Shown here: positions 58,933-64,000 of the stretch, piece by piece
Position numbering within the stretch: position 1 is the first letter of the stretch
Layout: every line of letters begins with the position of its first letter
From: Micromonospora ureilytica
GTDB taxonomy: Bacteria; Actinomycetota; Actinomycetes; Mycobacteriales; Micromonosporaceae
Assembly: GCF_015751765.1 (NCBI RefSeq)
Contig: NZ_JADOTX010000001.1
Span: 186,001-250,000 of the forward strand
Direction: 5' to 3'
DNA: 64,000 nucleotides
Translations under genes and position numbers: made by a program
The notes under the pieces: model-generated
Told to the model about the DNA's origin: nothing
Databases searched by the model: none
What the model saw: only the letters and a program-made list of their open reading frames with translations

Positions 58933-61900
58933 CCGCGCCCACGGCGGCCGCCGCGTCCACCGCGCCCAGCGCGGCCGCCGCGTCCACCGCGCCCACGGCG
59001 GCCGCCGCGCCCGTCGGGCCGGCCGCTCGACCCGAGCCGACCCCGCCGCCCGGCCACCGGCCGATCGGCGGGGCCGGCGGAGCGGGCCGCCATGGCATGC
59101 TCGAACACGTGACCGTACGCGCCGCCAGCTCCGTCCTCGTCGGGCGCCACCGCGAGACCGCGGCACTGCGGGACGCGCTGGGTCGCGCCCGAGCCGGTGA
59201 GCCGACCACAGTGCTGGTCGGCGGCGAGGCGGGCGTGGGTAAGACCCGGCTGCTGGAGGAGTTCGCCGGCTGGGCCACCGCCGGCGCCGCGCGGGTGCTC
59301 GTCGGGCAGTGCCTGGAGCTGGGCGAGGCGGGCCTGCCGTTCGCGCCGTTCGCCGCCGCGTTGCGGGCGGTGCTCCGCGCCGACGGCCCCGAGGTCTTCG
59401 CCGGCTACGAGGCGGAGTTCGCTCCGCTCCTGCCGGAGCAGGGCCGCGCCTCCGCGACCCTTGCCGCACCGCGTTCGGTAGCACTCAGCGACGCCCCGCG
59501 CGGCTACCTGTTCGACCTGGTCGCCGAGCTGTTCCAGCGGCTGGCCGACGCTCGACCGCTGGTCCTGATCATCGAGGACCTGCACTGGGCCGACCGCTCC
59601 ACCCGCGACCTGATCGGGTTCCTCGTCCGGGCGGCGCGGCCGGGCCGGCTGCTGCTGGTCTGCACCTACCGCACCGACGAGTTGCAGCGCGGGCACCCGT
59701 TGCGCCCGTTCCTCGCCGAGCTGGATCGGGCCCGGGGTGTGGAGCGGGTCGAGCTGGGCCGTCTGGACCGCGACGGCACCGCCGCGATCCTCGCCGACCT
59801 GCTCGGCGCCGAGCCGCTCGCCCGCGCCGTCGACGATGTCCACGACCGCACCCAGGGCAACCCCTTCTTCATCGAGGAGTTGGCCGTCGCCGGTGACCCG
59901 ATCGGCTGCGCGGCGCTCCCCGAGACGCTGCGTGACCTGCTGCTGGCCCGGGTGGACCGGCTCCCCGAGCCGACCCAGCGGGTGTTGCGGATCGCGGCCG
60001 CCGGCGGCACCCGTTTCGCCCACGACCTGCTCGCCGAGGTCGCCCGGCTGCCCGAGGCCGAGCTGGAGGACGCGTTGCGCGCCGCCGTCGCCGCCCAGTT
60101 GGTGGTGGCCGACCGGGACGGTGACTACGAGTTCCGGCACGCGCTGGTCCGCGAGGCCGTCCACGACGAGTTGCTGCCCGGTGAGCACGCCCGGCTGCAC
60201 GCCCGCTTCGCCGCCGCCATCGAGGCCCAGCCGCACCTGGTCGCCGCCGGCCGGGCCCCGGCCGAGATCGCCCACCACTGGTACGCCGCGCACGACCACC
60301 CGCGTGCCCTCGTCGCCGCACGAGCCGCCGCACGCGCCGCCGCCGACAGGTACGCGTACGCCGAGCAGCGCCGACTGCTGGAACGGGCGCTGGAGTTGTG
60401 GGAGTTGGTGCCGGACGCCGCCGACCTGCTCGGCATGGACCACCTGGCGTTGCTGGAGCAGACACTGGACGCCGCGGTCACCGCCGGCGACTTCAGTCGG
60501 GCCATCACCCTGACCCGGGCCGGGTTGGCCGAGGTGGACGCCGACGCCGCACCGCTGCGCGCCGCCCGCCTCCTGGACCAGCGGGGTCGACTGATGGCCC
60601 TGCTCGGCAAGAGCGACGGCAGCCGCGAGCTGGACGAGGCGTACCGGCTGGCCGCCGGTGGCCCGCCCGGCGCGGAGCGGGTCCGGCTGCTCGCCGACAT
60701 CGCCACCCACCTGGTCAAGATCGACCCGCAGAAGGCAGCCCGGGTGGCAGCCGAGGCCGCCACCGACGCCGAGGCGTTCGGCGTGAACGTGGCCCTGCTG
60801 TCGACGCGGATCGCGCTGCTCTGCCACGGCGAGCGGGACCTGACCGGAGGGCTTGCCGAGTTGAGCCAGGCCGCCGCCGCTGCCCGCGCGGCGGGGGACG
60901 CGCCAACCCTGGTGCTCGCCATGGTGTTCGAGTCGGACATGCTCTGCGAGTTGGGCCGCTACGCCGAGTCCGCGCAGGCCGCCGAGGCGGGGGTGGCCGA
61001 GGCGCGACGGGTGGGGATCAGCCGCTCCACCGGGGCGTACCTGCTCTCCAACCGGGCCGAGGCGCTCATCGCGCTGGGCCGGTGGGACGAGGCCGAGGCG
61101 GTCTGCGCGGAAGCCGCCCGGATCGACCTGTCCGGTGTCACCGGACTGCACTGGCTCCAACTGGGCGCCGGGCTGCGGCTGGCCCGCGCCCATCCGGGCG
61201 CCGACGAGCTGGTCGACCGGGCGCTCACCTTCCTCGGTCGGCCGTACCTGTGGCCGAACCACCGCCTGCCCCTGCACGAGCTGGCGATCGAGGCCGCGTT
61301 GGCCGCAGACGACAAGGTCGAGGCGATACGGGCGGCCCGCGTCGCGGTGGCCGACGAGAGCCTGCCGCAGCTGCCCCGGGAGGGTTGGCCGGTGCTCAGC
61401 GCCGCCGCGCGTACCGCAGCCCGGGTGAGTGACCGGGAGCTGGCGGCCGCCGTGGCGGCGCTCGCCGCCGACCTGCCGGCGCTTCACCCGGCGGCCCGTG
61501 CGCACGCCGCCCAGGTCACCGCGCTACTGGCGGTCGGCGACCAGGCGCTGCCGGCCTGGCGTACGGCGGTCGACGCGTGGCGGGCCGACGGGCAGCCCTA
61601 CCCGCTGGGCCGGGCCCTGCTGGCGCTGGCCGAGGCGACGGCCGCCGCCGGGGAACGCGACGAGACGGCGGCGGCGGTCACCGAGGCCAACGAGATCGGC
61701 GGACGGCTGGGTGCGGCGCCGCTGGTCGAGGCGGCTGCCACCCTGGCACGGCGGGTCGGCCTGCGCGGCGCGGCCGGGGGCGGGGCCGGCGCGGCCCTGC
61801 TGACCGCCCGAGAGCGGGAGGTGCTGCGGTTGGTCGCCGAGGGGCACAGCAACAGCCGGATCGCCGAGCGGTTGTTCATCTCCCCGAAGACGGCAAGCGT

Positions 61901-62006
61901 GCACGTCTCCCGGATCATCGCGAAGCTGGGCGTGACCAACCGGGTGGAGGCCGCCGCCCTGGCCCACCGCCTCGGCCTGCTCACCGAGGCCGCCGTGCCG
62001 CGCTGA
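58929..62006 (+). CDS. Large ATP-binding LuxR regulator (LAL/MalT-like)
   Basis: 1025 residues if translation starts at GTG 58929 inside the GTGA overlap; ATG 59098 is an alternative (MLEHVTVRAAS). The first 45 residues are an Ala/Thr/Pro repeat (TAPTAAAAS) from a 27-bp DNA repeat. AAA domain: VLVGRHRETAAL, Walker A GGEAGVGKT, Walker B LVLIIEDLHWAD. A long helical TPR-like middle, and a C-terminal LuxR helix-turn-helix: LTAREREVLRLVAEGHSNSR, ISPKTASVHVSRI. An ATP-dependent activator with unknown signal and targets. Confidence 0.87.
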   Translation: MTAPTAAAASTAPSAAAASTAPTAAAAPVGPAARPEPTPPPGHRPIGGAGGAGRHGMLEHVTVRAASSVLVGRHRETAALRDALGRARAGEPTTVLVGGEAGVGKTRLLEEFAGWATAGAARVLVGQCLELGEAGLPFAPFAAALRAVLRADGPEVFAGYEAEFAPLLPEQGRASATLAAPRSVALSDAPRGYLFDLVAELFQRLADARPLVLIIEDLHWADRSTRDLIGFLVRAARPGRLLLVCTYRTDELQRGHPLRPFLAELDRARGVERVELGRLDRDGTAAILADLLGAEPLARAVDDVHDRTQGNPFFIEELAVAGDPIGCAALPETLRDLLLARVDRLPEPTQRVLRIAAAGGTRFAHDLLAEVARLPEAELEDALRAAVAAQLVVADRDGDYEFRHALVREAVHDELLPGEHARLHARFAAAIEAQPHLVAAGRAPAEIAHHWYAAHDHPRALVAARAAARAAADRYAYAEQRRLLERALELWELVPDAADLLGMDHLALLEQTLDAAVTAGDFSRAITLTRAGLAEVDADAAPLRAARLLDQRGRLMALLGKSDGSRELDEAYRLAAGGPPGAERVRLLADIATHLVKIDPQKAARVAAEAATDAEAFGVNVALLSTRIALLCHGERDLTGGLAELSQAAAAARAAGDAPTLVLAMVFESDMLCELGRYAESAQAAEAGVAEARRVGISRSTGAYLLSNRAEALIALGRWDEAEAVCAEAARIDLSGVTGLHWLQLGAGLRLARAHPGADELVDRALTFLGRPYLWPNHRLPLHELAIEAALAADDKVEAIRAARVAVADESLPQLPREGWPVLSAAARTAARVSDRELAAAVAALAADLPALHPAARAHAAQVTALLAVGDQALPAWRTAVDAWRADGQPYPLGRALLALAEATAAAGERDETAAAVTEANEIGGRLGAAPLVEAAATLARRVGLRGAAGGGAGAALLTAREREVLRLVAEGHSNSRIAERLFISPKTASVHVSRIIAKLGVTNRVEAAALAHRLGLLTEAAVPR

Positions 62007-62026
62007 CGCTTGTCCAGCCGGGGAGA

Positions 62027-63700
62027 TCAGCGCGGCAGGTAGATGCGCCAGCCCTCGATCGTGACCAGGTCGAGGCTGCCCGGCGAGACCCGTTGCCGCT
62101 CGTCGAGCACCTCCGCCAGCGGCGAGCCGGCCGGCGCGACCCAGGCCGGTGCCGCCGCGCTGTCCACCTCCCGCCGGTACGCGGGGTAGCGGTCGAAGCC
62201 GGGGCGCAGGGTGTCGTCGACGACCGCGCAGACCACCTGCTCCGCGCTGGCGAAGGTGAGCCGGTTGCAGGTCCAGTAGCCGGCGCGTACGTGTCGTACG
62301 CCGAGTTGACGCAGGGTGCTCACCAACTCGCTGTGCCGGGCCTCGGCGGCCCGGGTCGCCGGAACGGTCTCCGCTGCCCGCCAGGTGGCGTGGGCGGCGG
62401 TGCCCAGCGTGGCGGCGAGCGCCACCACCGCGACCGACCGGGTCAGTGCCGACCCGATGCCGTGCCGGCCGGTTCCCGACCGACCCAGCCCGTGCCGGGC
62501 CACCGTCCACACCGGCCAGAGCAGCGCCGGCAGGGAGATGAGCAGGCAGGACAGGTAGCGGGAACTCTCCACCGGGGTGAGCCCGGCTGAACTGCTCACT
62601 GTGTACGCGCCGATAGTGGCCACCGCGGCCAGCACGAGCGCCAGCCGGATCGCCGCCACCACCTGGGGCGACACCGCGCCGGGGGCGACAGGGCCAGGGT
62701 CGGGGGTGCGCAGGGCGCGCCAGGCGGCGACGCCGGCGAGGACCAGCAGCAGCGGCAGGACGAGCGCCCACCACAGCTGCCAGGTGGCGCACCGCCCGGG
62801 GGAGCAAAAGCCCATGCCCAGCGACGGGCCGAGCACCAGGCCGCCGTGCAGCCGGTCCGCCCAGCCGGCGCTGGCGTTCGCGCCGCCGGCCGCGAGCACG
62901 GCGTGCAGCGGGTTACGCCCGGTCAGCAGGCTGTGCAGCAGCAGCGGGGCCGCCCCCAGCGCGGCCGCCGCCCCGAGTAGCGCCCCGGCGGCACCCCACA
63001 GCTCCCGGCGGCAGAACCCGACGAGCACCGCGCCGATCGCCGCGACGTACGGCAGCACGAGCGGGTCGACCCAGAGCATCAGCCCGGCCAGGAACCCCCA
63101 CGTCGCCCAGCGCGCCAGCCGCCAGCCGGGTCGCCTGGTGTCGGCCGACCGGCGCTCCGGCCGACCGGTGGCCAGGTCCACGGCGAGCAGGGCCAGCGCC
63201 GCTCCGGCCGCGTTCATCTCGGGGTAGCCGCCGCCGGCGATCAACTGGTTCTTGACGATCCGGTCGGAGCCGAGGGCCAGCAGCGCCACCACCAGCAGCC
63301 CGAACCACCGGTCCCCGGTCAGCCGCAGCGTCAACCGCCAGGTCAGTAGCAGGAACAGCGCGTACAGGGCCAGCGTGGGCAACCGCAGACCGAGCAGCGA
63401 CGGCCCACCGGCCACAGCGAATACCGGCGCGGCCAGGTACGCCTCCAACGTGCCCATGTACTGCTGGCCGTAGAACCAGACCGGGAAGCCCTCACCCCGG
63501 GCGATGTGCAGCGCGGCCAGCCCCATGGTGGCCTCGTCGCTGTTCGTCGGCGGCGCGGCGTGCAGCAGCAGCCACAGCCGGTAACCCACTCCGGCGAGCA
63601 CTGCCAACCCGGTGAGCCAACCGACCAGACCGGGACGTGCGCCGGGTCGCGGGCGGGGCGAGCCCGCGCCGCGCGGCTGCTCGCGTACGCCGACGGTCAT
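62027..63700 (-). CDS. GT-C membrane glycosyltransferase (GT39/PMT-like)
   Basis: 557 residues from ATG 63700, six bases after CATGAT. About eleven membrane helices. The catalytic acidic pair stands in PPTNSDEATMGLAALHIARG, in the first extracytoplasmic loop, as in lipid-linked-sugar transferases. The C-terminal soluble part (LRQLGVRHVRAGYWTCNRL) is extracytoplasmic. Substrate unknown, perhaps wall polysaccharide. Confidence 0.78.
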   Translation of the reverse strand: MTVGVREQPRGAGSPRPRPGARPGLVGWLTGLAVLAGVGYRLWLLLHAAPPTNSDEATMGLAALHIARGEGFPVWFYGQQYMGTLEAYLAAPVFAVAGGPSLLGLRLPTLALYALFLLLTWRLTLRLTGDRWFGLLVVALLALGSDRIVKNQLIAGGGYPEMNAAGAALALLAVDLATGRPERRSADTRRPGWRLARWATWGFLAGLMLWVDPLVLPYVAAIGAVLVGFCRRELWGAAGALLGAAAALGAAPLLLHSLLTGRNPLHAVLAAGGANASAGWADRLHGGLVLGPSLGMGFCSPGRCATWQLWWALVLPLLLVLAGVAAWRALRTPDPGPVAPGAVSPQVVAAIRLALVLAAVATIGAYTVSSSAGLTPVESSRYLSCLLISLPALLWPVWTVARHGLGRSGTGRHGIGSALTRSVAVVALAATLGTAAHATWRAAETVPATRAAEARHSELVSTLRQLGVRHVRAGYWTCNRLTFASAEQVVCAVVDDTLRPGFDRYPAYRREVDSAAAPAWVAPAGSPLAEVLDERQRVSPGSLDLVTIEGWRIYLPR

Positions 63701-63753
63701 CACAGGATCATGACACCCGGGCGCCGAACGGCCGTGCGGCGCTGCCGGCGGAG

Positions 63754-64000
63754 TCAGCCGGCGGTGACGACCGTGGCGGCGGCGCGGGCGTCGATGGCCT
63801 GCTGGTAGAGCCGACCGGCCCGGTACGACGAACGCACCAGTGGCCCGCTCATCACCCCGGCGAAGCCGATCTCCTCGGCCTCCTCGCGCAGCTCCACGAA
63901 CTCCTCCGGCTTGACCCAGCGGGTCACCGGGTGGTGCCGGGGCGAGGGACGCAGGTACTGCGTGATGGTGATCAGCTCGCAGCCGGCGTCGTGCAGGTCG
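63754..64000 (-). CDS. lipA: Lipoyl synthase, C-terminal part (5' end beyond window)
   Basis: The reverse frame at the right edge reads [13 protein letters not shown], then a [24 protein letters not shown] stretch and [20 protein letters not shown], ending AAATVVTAG. This is the conserved C-terminus of LipA, the radical-SAM enzyme that inserts sulphur into octanoyl groups. The iron-sulphur cysteines would lie outside the window. DUF4191 nearby agrees with the usual neighbourhood. Confidence 0.95.
   Translation of the reverse strand, partial: DLHDAGCELITITQYLRPSPRHHPVTRWVKPEEFVELREEAEEIGFAGVMSGPLVRSSYRAGRLYQQAIDARAAATVVTAG

Noticed and set aside
58623..61505. 960-codon reverse open frame opposite the LuxR gene
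   Set aside because: Shadow of the LuxR regulator; no domain and wrong codon-position bias.

Overview
This is a high-GC actinobacterial chromosome segment, most likely from the Micromonosporaceae (Micromonospora, Salinispora or a relative). The core gene content and order (panB, nadE, a GlnA2-type glutamine synthetase, glnE, MptB-like GT-C mannosyltransferases, glnA, an RDD protein, a DUF4191 protein, lipA) is what I know from that family. The genus call is inference. Many genes show a TANNNT box six bases before the start codon, the signature of leaderless actinobacterial transcripts.

Left accessory zone (1-5.7 kb). This part is poorer in GC. It holds a membrane-protein gene running off the edge, a frameshifted and truncated tyrosine integrase, an OLD-like ABC-ATPase/TOPRIM protein, a translationally coupled pair (inositol-monophosphatase-like enzyme and XRE/DUF5919 regulator), and a coupled pair of small conserved unknowns. 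It looks like the remains of an integrated element.

5.7-11.8 kb: a secreted GH31 glycosidase with two carbohydrate-binding-like modules and a LacI-type operator, an MFS exporter of CynX type and several unknown small proteins. 11.8-18.3 kb: an island flanked by about 225 bp direct repeats. The repeat is the 3' end of an expansin-like gene. Between the copies lies a two-gene operon: a trypsin-co-occurring-domain (Trypco1-like) protein and a 1517-residue trypsin-like protease/STAND NTPase/WD40 protein. This is the best candidate in the window for a little-described conflict or defence system.

18.3-29.7 kb: an FAD monooxygenase divergent from a GntR-TetR fusion regulator with twin palindromic operators; a TetR/SDR divergent pair with twin operators; an epoxide hydrolase with a thioredoxin-like partner that lacks its second cysteine; a transglutaminase-like protein, GNAT, GrpB, AraC, a PadR/membrane-protein operon and NUDIX. 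29.9-35.4 kb: a lysine/alanine-rich histone-H1-like protein, an RNase II-family enzyme, an F420-NADP reductase, a DUF6817 protein and a DUF222/HNH protein.

35.5-64 kb: mostly core. Nitrogen metabolism stands out: GlnA2-type synthetase, the adenylyltransferase glnE that modifies GlnA, and glnA itself, with a good GlnR box upstream of glnA and a weaker one upstream of the GlnA2 gene. Between these are a WYL regulator, a VOC protein, a 15-bp minisatellite, a streptogramin lyase-like propeller, an LD-carboxypeptidase, a class I amidotransferase, GT-C membrane glycosyltransferases, a large LuxR (LAL) regulator and the 3' end of lipA. A family of long imperfect hairpins whose arms carry GATC near the outer end occupies the gaps between five convergent gene pairs. 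One two-hairpin unit occurs twice, 15 kb apart.
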